A DNA stretch of 64,000 bases from Marinisporobacter sp. (GTDB lineage Bacteria > Bacillota > Clostridia > Peptostreptococcales > Thermotaleaceae), in contig JAOARP010000054.1 of NCBI GenBank assembly GCA_025210525.1, positions 1-64,000 of the forward strand, written 5' to 3'. Positions 46,068 to 54,587 of the stretch are shown here, one piece after another. Position 1 is the stretch's first letter. Each line of letters begins with the position of its first letter. A program made the translations under genes and the position numbers. The notes under the pieces were generated by a model. That model made no database searches and had not been told where the DNA came from. It worked only from the letters and a program-made list of their open reading frames with translations.

Positions 46068-47306
46068 TCACCCAATCAAAGAATTTTTTGGTATAAGAAT
46101 TTTAAAAGTTGTGCCTTGATCTATATAAGAATTTACTTCAATACTACCTTGAAATTCATCAATAATATTTTTCACATGGGAAAGTCCTATACCCGTAGAA
46201 GATTCTCCGCTTTTTTTGTCATATCTTGTTGTAAACCCAGGATTGAAAATAAAGGGAAGTATATCTTCATCAATTCCTTCGCCATTATCTCTTACATAGA
46301 AAATAATGTTGTTCGTATTACTTTCTTCAGTAATATGAATGAGTCCTCGCTCTTTGCAAGCATCAATAGCATTAATAATAAGATTGTTTAAAATAGTAAA
46401 TAAATGATAATACTTTTGAAGCTCAAAATCATCTTTAAAATCAAAGTTAAGATAAATATTTTTTTGATTCTCTATAAGATATCGATGAGTATTTTCTCGT
46501 ATAATTACAAGCATATCTGATAACATCATTGTACCATTTTTTTCAAAGGTTTTTAAGAAGTTTTCAAACCCATTCAATACGCGATAGTAATCTTTTTTTA
46601 TTTCGTGTATTTCCCGAGCAATATCTAATGTTTTTTCTTTCAATGATTCGTCATGCTTATAATTTTCATATAGATGATAGCTCTTGCGCATGACTTCTTC
46701 AATATCATGGCTAGATTTTTTAAGATAAAACATTTCAGCTTGGATATCAGAAATTAATATATTGAGTTGACTGTATCGTTTTTGATGTTCTCGTGTTAAT
46801 AAAAATAGTTCCTGCTTTTTATATAGAAGATAAATAAAATAAGCAATAATACTCCTAGCTATACCAACTAGAATAATCATTTGAATCAGATGAGAGGTGA
46901 TTTGTTGGTTTCTTACCATGATTTCAAATAAGTTACTAATGCTATCGGCAAAAGCTAAAAGAATAATAGATGCAATGAATTGATCTTTTCGTTTTCTAAT
47001 ATTCACACTTATTACAAATAATCCATATACAATATAGTAAACAATTGATGGAAAGTGCAAAGCTATACTATCTCCAAAAGACATAGACGAGACAAAAATA
47101 CGAATGAAGATTCTCACTAAAAATACACCTATCCCCGATAAATAAGAAACGGATAAGGGAGAAGAATTTTCATCAATGAGAATGATTAAATTTAATACGA
47201 TAATTCCAGCTGAGAATCGGAGAGAACTATTAAAGGGATGAAAATATAATTCTCCAAATAAAGCTACTGCTGTTATAAATACTAAGTATTTTTTAATTTT
47301 ACTCAT
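46068..47306 (-). CDS. GlnK-like membrane sensor histidine kinase
   Basis: 412 residues. About six N-terminal membrane segments (residues 5-165), a helical dimerisation region (REIHEIKKDYYRVLNGFENF), then an ATPase domain: N box NNLIINAIDACKERG, G1 VRDNGEGID, G2 SSTGIGLSHVKNII. The Spo0B-like arrangement is typical of citrate/glutamine-type kinases. It is cotranscribed with the regulator downstream. Confidence 0.85.
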   Translation of the reverse strand: MSKIKKYLVFITAVALFGELYFHPFNSSLRFSAGIIVLNLIILIDENSSPLSVSYLSGIGVFLVRIFIRIFVSSMSFGDSIALHFPSIVYYIVYGLFVISVNIRKRKDQFIASIILLAFADSISNLFEIMVRNQQITSHLIQMIILVGIARSIIAYFIYLLYKKQELFLLTREHQKRYSQLNILISDIQAEMFYLKKSSHDIEEVMRKSYHLYENYKHDESLKEKTLDIAREIHEIKKDYYRVLNGFENFLKTFEKNGTMMLSDMLVIIRENTHRYLIENQKNIYLNFDFKDDFELQKYYHLFTILNNLIINAIDACKERGLIHITEESNTNNIIFYVRDNGEGIDEDILPFIFNPGFTTRYDKKSGESSTGIGLSHVKNIIDEFQGSIEVNSYIDQGTTFKILIPKNSLIG

Positions 47307-47533
47307 ATTTACCTCCCAAACTTTAATCTTACAAAATTATTTTATAGCAAAATAAAGAGAACCACAAATAAAATTTGCAAATTTCAAGCATAAAAATAAA
47401 AGGAATTTTTAGAAGAGATGAAAATAATTTTTATTTTAAATAGAAGCAAAGCATGGGTACAAGCACAAAAAACAAAATAAGAAATAGAATAATAGTAGCG
47501 CTATAGAGAAATTCATTAAAGGGGGTAAAGTAG

Positions 47534-47817
47534 ATGGGTAAAAAAGGTTGGATCAAGAAGGTTTTTCCAGGAGCAAATACAGCAAAGGGTTTTTACTCTT
47601 ATTATGATTATATAATCGGAAGTGATGGCAAAAGACTATTTATTATTAAAGGAGGACCTGGTGTAGGAAAATCGTCTTTTATGAAAAAAATAGGTTATGA
47701 GATGGTAAATAGAGGATATGATGTGGAATTTCATCAATGCTCATCAGATAATGACTCGTTAGATGGAATTGTGATACCCGATTTAAAGATAGCTATGATC
47801 GATGGAACAGCACCACA
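47534..47817 (+). pseudogene. P-loop ATPase (PRK06851-like), 5' part, interrupted
   Basis: Codons 1-94 of a P-loop protein from ATG 47534 (RBS AAAGGGGG), with Walker A KGGPGVGKSS about residues 39-48 and then SDNDSLDGIVIPDLKIAMID. The frame continues only as QEGVL and stops at 47833 because an element enters after GTAP. Joined to 53687-54500 at the shared CA, it gives GTAPHIVDPKHPG with no frame break. Function of the family is unknown to me. It is a broken gene unless the element excises. Confidence 0.85.
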
Positions 47818-47827
47818 GGAAGGGGTT
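47806..47827. other. Left attachment site (attL-like) of the polyphosphate element
   Basis: Host sequence GGAACAGCACCA meets element sequence GGAAGGGG at the dinucleotide CA (47816-47817). The same CA lies at the right junction (53685-53686). A two-base core is what large serine recombinases use. Core assignment follows from restoring the reading frame; the outer extent is unknown. Confidence 0.7.
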
Positions 47828-48021
47828 CTTTAAGTACAAAAAAGAGCCTGGGTGAAAAGGAGGTTTTGGTAAAAATACGAAATTAGACAATATATAACGA
47901 GGAAAAATAATATAAATCTCTGTTAATCGACAAAAATATACAAACTATTTTCAAAATTTCAATTATAATGAAATTAAGCATAAGGAAATAAATACATAAG
48001 AGATATAGGGGTGTGACGTGT

Positions 48022-49575
48022 ATGTTGTATAAAAGAAAAGTTTTTGCTGGAATTCATATAGGCTCTTGTGGAATAAGGATGAAAATTATTGAAAGTAATG
48101 AAGAATATGAAATAAAAATATTAGATTATTTAGAGCATAATATTCTACTAGGAAAAGATACTTATACATTAGGGAAAATAAGCTTTGATACAGTAGATAA
48201 AATATGTGAAATATTAAAGGGATTTAAACAATTATTATACGATTATGGAATAAACGATTATAAAGCTATTGCTACGAATGCTATTCGGGAAGCAGAAAAT
48301 AAAGATTATATCATAGATCAAATTAAATTAAAAACAGGATTTGATATAGATGTCATTAGTAATGAAGAAGAAAATTTATTGATCTATAAATCTTTAAGGA
48401 ATAAACTCCCTAATAAAAACAAATTTAAAAAGGAAGGAGCGTTTATTGTTAATATTGGACTCGGGAATATTCAAATATCTGGATATGGAGAAAATGGCTT
48501 AGCTTTTATTCAAAATATCAAATTAGGGTCTTTAAGGATGAGAGGAGTATTATCAAGTCTCGAAAGTAAAACGCTAAATTTCACAAAAATATTGCAAGAA
48601 TATATAACAAGCAATGTAGATAAATTAAAGGACTGTTGGTTTGAAGGAATCTATGAAAATTTTATTGTTTTTGGAAGAGAAGTGGATATTATAACAAAGT
48701 TGAGTAAATTAGATGATGGTATAAAGTATGTGAAGAGGAAGGATTATGAAAAATTGCTCATGGGTATATTAGAACGGTCCAGTCGGGGGATTAGAAATGA
48801 ACACGATTTATTAAAAGAAAAAGAATATACATTAATACCTTCTATATTGACATTGAAAATTTTATTAAATATGGCAGGGTCTAAAAGAGTATTTATTCCT
48901 AGAACTTCCTTAACAGATGGGATTATTGTTGATTGGATAGATCATTATTACAAAACAAAAAATAAAGATGATTTTGTAGAAGATGTGGTATCTTTAGCAA
49001 AAACAATAGGGAAAAGATATTTATATGATGAAAAGCATGCAGAAGATGTAGAAAAAAAGTCTTTACAATTGTTTGAGCAGCTGAAGGGGTTACATGGATT
49101 AGGAAATAGAGAAAGACTTTTATTAAGATTAGGAGCAATCCTTCATGATACGGGAAAGTTTATTAATATGCAAGAGCATTATAAGCATTCTTATCATATT
49201 ATAAAAGCTTCTAATTTAATTGGTATATCTAGTGAAGAATTAGAAATCATTGCAAACGTAGCCCGGTATCATAGTAAGGTAGTTCCTCAGCATAGGCATA
49301 AAAAATTTTATGTACTAGGAGAGAAGAACCGTGTTATTGTTGGAAAGCTTATAGCTATTATTAGAATAGCAGATGGGCTAGATAGAAGTCATAAGCAAAA
49401 AATAAAAGATATGAAAATTACATTAAAGGAAAAGAAGGTTATTATCAATGCATTTGCAATAGAAAATACCTTATTAGAGGAATGGACCTTTGATGTTAAG
49501 GCAGAGTTTTTTATAGAAGTTTTTGGTGTGACTCCAATTCTTAAGATCAATAGAAGTGAAGGGAGATGTATATAA
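48022..49575 (+). CDS. Ppx/GppA phosphatase with C-terminal HD domain
   Basis: 517 residues from ATG 48022, preferred over GTG 48013 because AGGGGTG lies eight bases upstream. The N-terminal ASKHA-type Ppx/GppA domain (FAGIHIGSCGIRMKIIE, AIATNAIREAENKDYI, INEEE-like SNEEENLLI) is followed by an HD domain about 325-500 (LGAILHDTGKFINMQEHYKH, IIRIADGLDRSH). Degrades polyphosphate or pppGpp. The phosphate-binding GSCGIR differs from the usual DxGSNS-type loop, so the substrate is uncertain. Stop TAA overlaps the next start as TAATG. Confidence 0.85.
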   Translation: MLYKRKVFAGIHIGSCGIRMKIIESNEEYEIKILDYLEHNILLGKDTYTLGKISFDTVDKICEILKGFKQLLYDYGINDYKAIATNAIREAENKDYIIDQIKLKTGFDIDVISNEEENLLIYKSLRNKLPNKNKFKKEGAFIVNIGLGNIQISGYGENGLAFIQNIKLGSLRMRGVLSSLESKTLNFTKILQEYITSNVDKLKDCWFEGIYENFIVFGREVDIITKLSKLDDGIKYVKRKDYEKLLMGILERSSRGIRNEHDLLKEKEYTLIPSILTLKILLNMAGSKRVFIPRTSLTDGIIVDWIDHYYKTKNKDDFVEDVVSLAKTIGKRYLYDEKHAEDVEKKSLQLFEQLKGLHGLGNRERLLLRLGAILHDTGKFINMQEHYKHSYHIIKASNLIGISSEELEIIANVARYHSKVVPQHRHKKFYVLGEKNRVIVGKLIAIIRIADGLDRSHKQKIKDMKITLKEKKVIINAFAIENTLLEEWTFDVKAEFFIEVFGVTPILKINRSEGRCI

Positions 49576-51746
49576 TGGATATGTATGGTTTTAATCAACC
49601 GGAATATTTTATCAATAGGGAGCTAAGCTGGCTAGAATTTAATCATAGAGTATTAGAGGAAGGAAAAGATCGAGAGAATCCTCTTTTTGAAAGAATTAAA
49701 TTTTTATCTATTGTCAGTTCAAATTTAGATGAATTTTTTATGGTTCGGGTAGCCTCCTTGAAAGATCAAGTAAATGCAGAATTTGATAAAAAGGATGCAG
49801 CCGGTCTTACGCCAAAGCAACAATTAAAAAAAATATATTCAAGAGCACATAGAATGGTAGAAGAACAATGTGATTTATATAATCGTGTATTATCTTTTAA
49901 ACTAAAGAAAAATGGTATTTGTATTGTAGGTAAAGAAGCATTAACAGATCAGCAAAGAATGTTTTTAAAAGATTATTTTCATAATATCTTATATCCCGTA
50001 CTAACACCTAGGGCAGTAGATGCTAGTAGGCCCTTCCCCCTTATACAAAATAAGAGCTTAAATGTAGGGGTTTTAATTGATCATAAAGATGAAGAAAAAG
50101 ATTTTATGTTTGCTACAGTTCAAGTACCTTCTGTTTTACCAAGATTAGTAGAAATTCCAAGTATAGCGTATAAAAAAAGATACTTCATCTTGTTAGAAGA
50201 TGTGATTGCTATGTATGTAAATGAACTTTTCAAAGGTCATAAAATTCAATGCGTTTGTCCTTATAGAATTACTAGAAATGCAGATTTAGGGATAGAAGAG
50301 GAAGAAGCTGAAGATTTATTGATAGAGATAGAAAAATCTCTAAAAAAAAGAAAATGGGGAGCTTGTGTAAGGTTAGAAGTAGATAAAAACATGGACAAGC
50401 ATCTTTTGAATATGCTAACAGATGAATTAGATGTTCAGCAAAAAGATATTTATTATGTGGATGGTCCTATTGATTTTACATTTTTGATGAATGTTTATAA
50501 GCTTGATGAATATGACCATTTAAAATATACAAAAGAGGTTCCTAAAATAATTAAAGCATTAAGTGAGGATAATATTTTTGAGGCTATTCGCCAAAGGGAT
50601 ATATTCTTACATCATCCTTATGAATCTTTTGAACCTGTTATTCAGTTTATAGAAGAAGCATCAAAAGATCCAAATGTATTAGCTATTAAGCAAACCTTAT
50701 ATCGTGTAAGTGGAGATTCACCTATTATTAAAGCATTAACTCAAGCAGCTGAGAGAGGTAAACAAGTGACTGTATTAGTTGAGTTAAAAGCAAGATTTGA
50801 TGAGGAAAACAATATTCATTGGGCAAAAAGATTAGAAAAAGCTGGGTGTCATGTGATCTATGGATTGGTAGGATTAAAAACCCACTCAAAAATTACGTTA
50901 GTTGTAAGGAAAGAAGATTTTGGAATAAAAAGGTATGTTCATCTAGGAACAGGAAATTATAATGATATAACAGCAAAGCTATATACGGATATGGGCTTAT
51001 TTACAAGCAATGAATATTATGGGGCGGATGCATCAACTATATTTAATATGTTATCAGGATATTCAGAAACTAATGAACTATATAAGCTAGAAATAGCTCC
51101 TTTAGGATTAAGAAAAAAATTTTTAGAGTTTATTGAAAATGAGAGGAAAAATGCATTAGCAGGAAAAGAGGCCCAAATTATTGCTAAAATGAATTCTTTA
51201 GTAGATAAAGAAATTATTCTAGCCTTATATAAGGCATCTTCAGCAGGTGTGAAGATTCATTTAATTGTCAGAGGGGTTTGTTGTTTAAGACCGGGGATTC
51301 CTGGTATTAGTGAGAACATTATAGTACATAGTATTGTAGCAAAATATTTAGAACATAGTAGAATATATTATTTTCATGATAAAGGAAATAAGAAAATATA
51401 TCTATCTAGTGCAGATTGGATGACTAGAAATTTAGATAGAAGGGTTGAAATTCTTTTTCCTATAGAAGCGCAAGAAATTAAAGATAGAATAGTAAAAATT
51501 TTAGACATTGTTCTAAAAGATAATGTAAAGAGACGAATCATGAATACAGATGGGAAATATTATAAAGCATATAAAAAAGATCAGATCAATTTCAGTTCTC
51601 AAGATTATTTTAGTAAAGAGGCTTCTAAAGAATTAGAAAAAAAAGATATGAATAAAAAAATTAGATTCCAGCCTGTTTATTCCTATAATATGTTTCAGTT
51701 GGATGAAGTTGCTGTATCCTTAGATAGTAAGTATGAAGTAAAATAA
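49575..51746 (+). CDS. ppk1: Polyphosphate kinase 1
   Basis: 723 residues from ATG 49575; the stop of the upstream gene shares one base (TAATG), so the two are translationally coupled, and AGGGAG lies nine bases upstream. PPK1 motifs: NRELSWLEFNHRVLEE, SSNLDEFFMVRVA, IKQTLYRVSGDSPI, LKARFDEENNI, GLKTHSKITLVVR with the phospho-accepting His, LGTGNYND, and YLEHSRIYYFHDKGNK with the second catalytic His. Makes polyphosphate from ATP. Terminator at 51765-51804. Confidence 0.95.
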   Translation: MDMYGFNQPEYFINRELSWLEFNHRVLEEGKDRENPLFERIKFLSIVSSNLDEFFMVRVASLKDQVNAEFDKKDAAGLTPKQQLKKIYSRAHRMVEEQCDLYNRVLSFKLKKNGICIVGKEALTDQQRMFLKDYFHNILYPVLTPRAVDASRPFPLIQNKSLNVGVLIDHKDEEKDFMFATVQVPSVLPRLVEIPSIAYKKRYFILLEDVIAMYVNELFKGHKIQCVCPYRITRNADLGIEEEEAEDLLIEIEKSLKKRKWGACVRLEVDKNMDKHLLNMLTDELDVQQKDIYYVDGPIDFTFLMNVYKLDEYDHLKYTKEVPKIIKALSEDNIFEAIRQRDIFLHHPYESFEPVIQFIEEASKDPNVLAIKQTLYRVSGDSPIIKALTQAAERGKQVTVLVELKARFDEENNIHWAKRLEKAGCHVIYGLVGLKTHSKITLVVRKEDFGIKRYVHLGTGNYNDITAKLYTDMGLFTSNEYYGADASTIFNMLSGYSETNELYKLEIAPLGLRKKFLEFIENERKNALAGKEAQIIAKMNSLVDKEIILALYKASSAGVKIHLIVRGVCCLRPGIPGISENIIVHSIVAKYLEHSRIYYFHDKGNKKIYLSSADWMTRNLDRRVEILFPIEAQEIKDRIVKILDIVLKDNVKRRIMNTDGKYYKAYKKDQINFSSQDYFSKEASKELEKKDMNKKIRFQPVYSYNMFQLDEVAVSLDSKYEVK

Positions 51747-51764
51747 GATATAAGGAAATAAAAA

Positions 51765-51806
51765 AACAAGGGAAGACTTATTTGGTAAGTAATCCCTTGT
51801 TTTTAT
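51765..51806 (+). terminator. Terminator of ppk1
   Basis: AACAAGGGA and TCCCTTGTT arms around a 20-base loop, followed by TTTT. Confidence 0.8.
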
Positions 51807-51869
51807 ATAAGGAGAAAAATATACATAGGACAAATGATATTTTTCATAGAGTTTATTAGGGGGATTAAT

Positions 51870-52019
51870 TTGTCTACAAAGATCAATATAATTGTTGAAG
51901 ATATTTTCAAAAATAAAGAGGAAGAAAAAAGAATAAAACGGTTGGAAGAGTTGATTTTTTATATGATAAAAAATAACGAAAGTAACAGGGGTATAAACGA
52001 AGGAGAGCTTATTGAATGA
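51870..52019 (+). CDS. Small ORF coupled to recombinase 4
   Basis: 49 residues from TTG 51870 with RBS TTAGGGGGA; the in-frame ATG at 51834 lacks an RBS. LSTKINIIVEDIFKNKEEEK then helical RIKRLEELIFYMIKNN. Its TGA stop overlaps the recombinase ATG (ATGA). Probably a small regulator or directionality factor of the element; family not recognised. Confidence 0.6.
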   Translation: MSTKINIIVEDIFKNKEEEKRIKRLEELIFYMIKNNESNRGINEGELIE

Positions 52020-53581
52020 TTAAAATTGCTATATATTGTAGACTTAGTGATGAAGATAAGGATAAAAATAATGTTTTTGATGAAAGCGAAAGTATCCAGA
52101 ATCAAAAGATACTATTAACACAATATGCCATAGAGAAGAAATGGGAAATTTTTAAAATCTATAGTGATGATAATTATTCTGGATTAGATACAAATAGACC
52201 TGACTTTAATGAAATGATAAAGGATGCTGAAAATAAGAAATTTGATATGATACTGTGTAAACATCAATCAAGATTTTCAAGGGATATGGAAGTGATCGAG
52301 AAATATCTACACAGAAAATTTCCAGAGTGGGGAGTACGATTTATAAGTATAACAGATCATGTAGATACTTTAGATAAAGGAAATAAAAAATCAAGGCAAA
52401 TCAATGGACTTGTGAATGAGTGGTATTGTGAGGATATTAGTGAAGCTATAAGAGCTACCTTTAAAATAAAAAGGGAAGAAGGAAAATTTATAGGTTCTTT
52501 TGCACCCTATGGATATAAAAAAGATCCAAAAGATCATAATAAGTTGATGATTGATGAACAGGCTGCTTATGTTATAAAAAGTATATTTAACTGGTACTTA
52601 GAAGGCTATGGAACACAATATATTGCACAGACCCTTAATAAAAAGGATATACCCAATCCTACTAAATACAAACGTGATAAAGGGCTCAAATATAAAAACT
52701 CTTCTCAAACAGATGATTATGGATTGTGGAATAAAACTACCATTAGAAGAATCCTTAAGAATGAAGTTTATATTGGAAATATGGTTCAAGGAAAGAGAGA
52801 AAAAATAAATTATAAGTCTAAAAAAATCATACAAAATCCAGAGAGCAAATGGATTAAGGTAGAAGATAAACATGAACCAATTATTCAACATGAAGTATTT
52901 TATGCTGTACAAAGGCGATTTAAAAATAAAGTTAGAAGGACTAAAAAAGGAAAGATACATTTATTTGCAGGAAAAGTGAAATGTATGGATTGTAAAAATA
53001 GTATGAATAAGGTGAGAGCTAGTAATGGATATGAGTATCTAAGATGTAAACTATATGCAAGGGTAGCAACAAAACAATTATGTACAAATCACAGTATTCG
53101 ATTAGACGTATTAGAAGAGATTATTACTGATAAAATCAAGACGCATATGAAAAATGTGAATAATAAGTATTTAGTGGATAAATTTAATAAGGAAAAGATA
53201 TTTATTAAAAACGTATATGCATTAGAAAAGAAAGTAAATGCTATTGAGAAGTTGATTAAGGATAAAGATTATATCATTAAGAATCTATATATGGATAAAG
53301 TAAAGAAGATCATTAACGAGAAGCAATTTAAAGAATTAAATAGTAAATTTATGAAAGATAAGGAAGACCTTATTAGAAGAAAGCATAAGATAAAAGATAA
53401 GATTAGTGAAATTAGAAGTGAAATAGATGGGATGAACCCAGGAATAGAAGTAATAGAAAAGTATATGAGCTTCAAAGAATTAAATTATATGTTAGTCAAT
53501 AAATTGATAGATCATATTGAGGTCGGGGAGAAAGATCAAGATAAAAAAGAGCAGAAAGTGAAGGTATATTGGAATTTTTAA
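52016..53581 (+). CDS. Large serine recombinase 4
   Basis: 521 residues from ATG 52016. Catalytic Ser about residue 11 in IKIAIYCRLSDEDKD; CKHQSRFSRDMEVIEKYLHR; Recombinase domain (GSFAPYGYKKDPKDHNK, KNEVYIGNMVQGKRE); zinc ribbon (KVKCMDCKNSMNK, YLRCKLYAR, LCTNHS); long coiled coil. It lies at the right end of the element that splits the P-loop gene, so it is the likely integrase/excisionase for the CA-core sites at 47816 and 53685. Confidence 0.92.
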   Translation: MIKIAIYCRLSDEDKDKNNVFDESESIQNQKILLTQYAIEKKWEIFKIYSDDNYSGLDTNRPDFNEMIKDAENKKFDMILCKHQSRFSRDMEVIEKYLHRKFPEWGVRFISITDHVDTLDKGNKKSRQINGLVNEWYCEDISEAIRATFKIKREEGKFIGSFAPYGYKKDPKDHNKLMIDEQAAYVIKSIFNWYLEGYGTQYIAQTLNKKDIPNPTKYKRDKGLKYKNSSQTDDYGLWNKTTIRRILKNEVYIGNMVQGKREKINYKSKKIIQNPESKWIKVEDKHEPIIQHEVFYAVQRRFKNKVRRTKKGKIHLFAGKVKCMDCKNSMNKVRASNGYEYLRCKLYARVATKQLCTNHSIRLDVLEEIITDKIKTHMKNVNNKYLVDKFNKEKIFIKNVYALEKKVNAIEKLIKDKDYIIKNLYMDKVKKIINEKQFKELNSKFMKDKEDLIRRKHKIKDKISEIRSEIDGMNPGIEVIEKYMSFKELNYMLVNKLIDHIEVGEKDQDKKEQKVKVYWNF

Positions 53582-53674
53582 ATAAAATAAGTTCTGGGTA
53601 AAGAACCTTTGATTAATAGGATAGTTAAGAAAGGGGCTGTCTCTTATTTTTTATAAGGTATGTTGTGTTTAAAA

Positions 53675-53697
53675 GGCATCTACTCATATAGTGGATC
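53675..53697. other. Right attachment site (attR-like) of the polyphosphate element
   Basis: Element sequence GGCATCTACT meets host sequence TATAGTGGATCC at CA (53685-53686). With the left site it predicts an empty site GCACCA-CA-TATAGTGG and a circular-form site CTACT-CA-GGAAGG. Confidence 0.7.
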
Positions 53698-54500
53698 CTA
53701 AACATCCTGGAGCTGTAGATGAGATTCTTAATTTTGGAGAGTTTTGGAATGAAGAGGGGATAAGAAAAAATAAAAGTGAAATTATAAAAATTACAGCTAA
53801 AATCGGAAAACTTTTCAAGAGGGCCTATAGATATTTTGCTGCAGCGAAAGCTATAAGAGATGATATGGAAATTATTTATGAAGAAGCTTTTAATAGAGGA
53901 AAGTTTCAAAAAGAAGTAAGAAAATTTAAAAAAGAAATATTTGGTACATTGATGGATACGGAAAAACAAGGGAAGGTACGTCATTTATTTGGTAGTGCAT
54001 TATCGCCAAATGGGTCAGTAGATCACTATGAAACGATTGTTGGAAAAATGAAAAGAGTATATTATGTAAAAGGCTCTTATATAAAAGGTATGTCTGTTTT
54101 TTTAGAAGAACTAGTTGATGAAGGAATTAAAAAAGGATTTTATATGGAAATATATCATGAACCATTAGATGAAAAAAATATTGAAACACTTATTATACCA
54201 AAACTAAATGTAGCTATTACAGTTAGTAATAAATATGCTGATGCACATTATAAAAAAATTGATATTGATGCTTTTATGAATAAAGATTTATTAACGGAAA
54301 AGGAAGATTTCTTAAAGGAAGATCAGGTAATGATAGAAAAGCTAATGAAGGCTGGACTTTCTAATATAACAAAGGCTAAAAAAGCTCATGATGAGCTTGA
54401 AAAGTTTTATGTTTTGAATATGAATTTTAAAGGAATAGATGAATTAAAAGAAAAAATTATGAATAGAATACGAGAATATGAAAAAGAGGTGAAGGGTTAA
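53687..54500 (+). pseudogene. P-loop ATPase (PRK06851-like), 3' part, interrupted
   Basis: Host frame resumes at IVDPKHPGAVDEILNFGEFW and runs to TAA 54500. The last 130 residues repeat the plan of the N-terminal half: GSALSPNGSVDHYETIVGKM, RVYYVKGSYIKGMSVFLEEL, IPKLNVAI. The family is thus a tandem duplication in which the second P-loop (KGSYIKGMS) has lost Walker A. GTG 53691 without a clear RBS might allow weak separate translation. Terminator at 54502-54530. Confidence 0.8.
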
Positions 54501-54501
54501 A

Positions 54502-54532
54502 AAAATTGGGACTGAAAAGTCCTTTTTTTTAT
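54502..54532 (+). terminator. Terminator of the P-loop gene
   Basis: AAAAAATTGGGACT, short loop, AGTCCTTTTTTT. Confidence 0.75.
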
Positions 54533-54587
54533 GGAAATGGTGTATAATTTAAAGTATAAATGAAAAATGGAAAATGTAGGAGGCGCT

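Larger units (their letters stand above)
47818..53686 (+). mobile_element. 5.87 kb serine-recombinase element carrying ppx/ppk
   Basis: Bounded by CA at both junctions, it splits a P-loop ATPase gene. In order it carries a 200-base leader, Ppx/GppA-HD, Ppk1, a 49-codon ORF and a large serine recombinase that ends about 105 bases from the right junction, the normal place for an integrase. All genes are on the plus strand, the strand of the host gene. It has the form of a skin-like intervening element; whether it excises is not visible. Confidence 0.8.
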
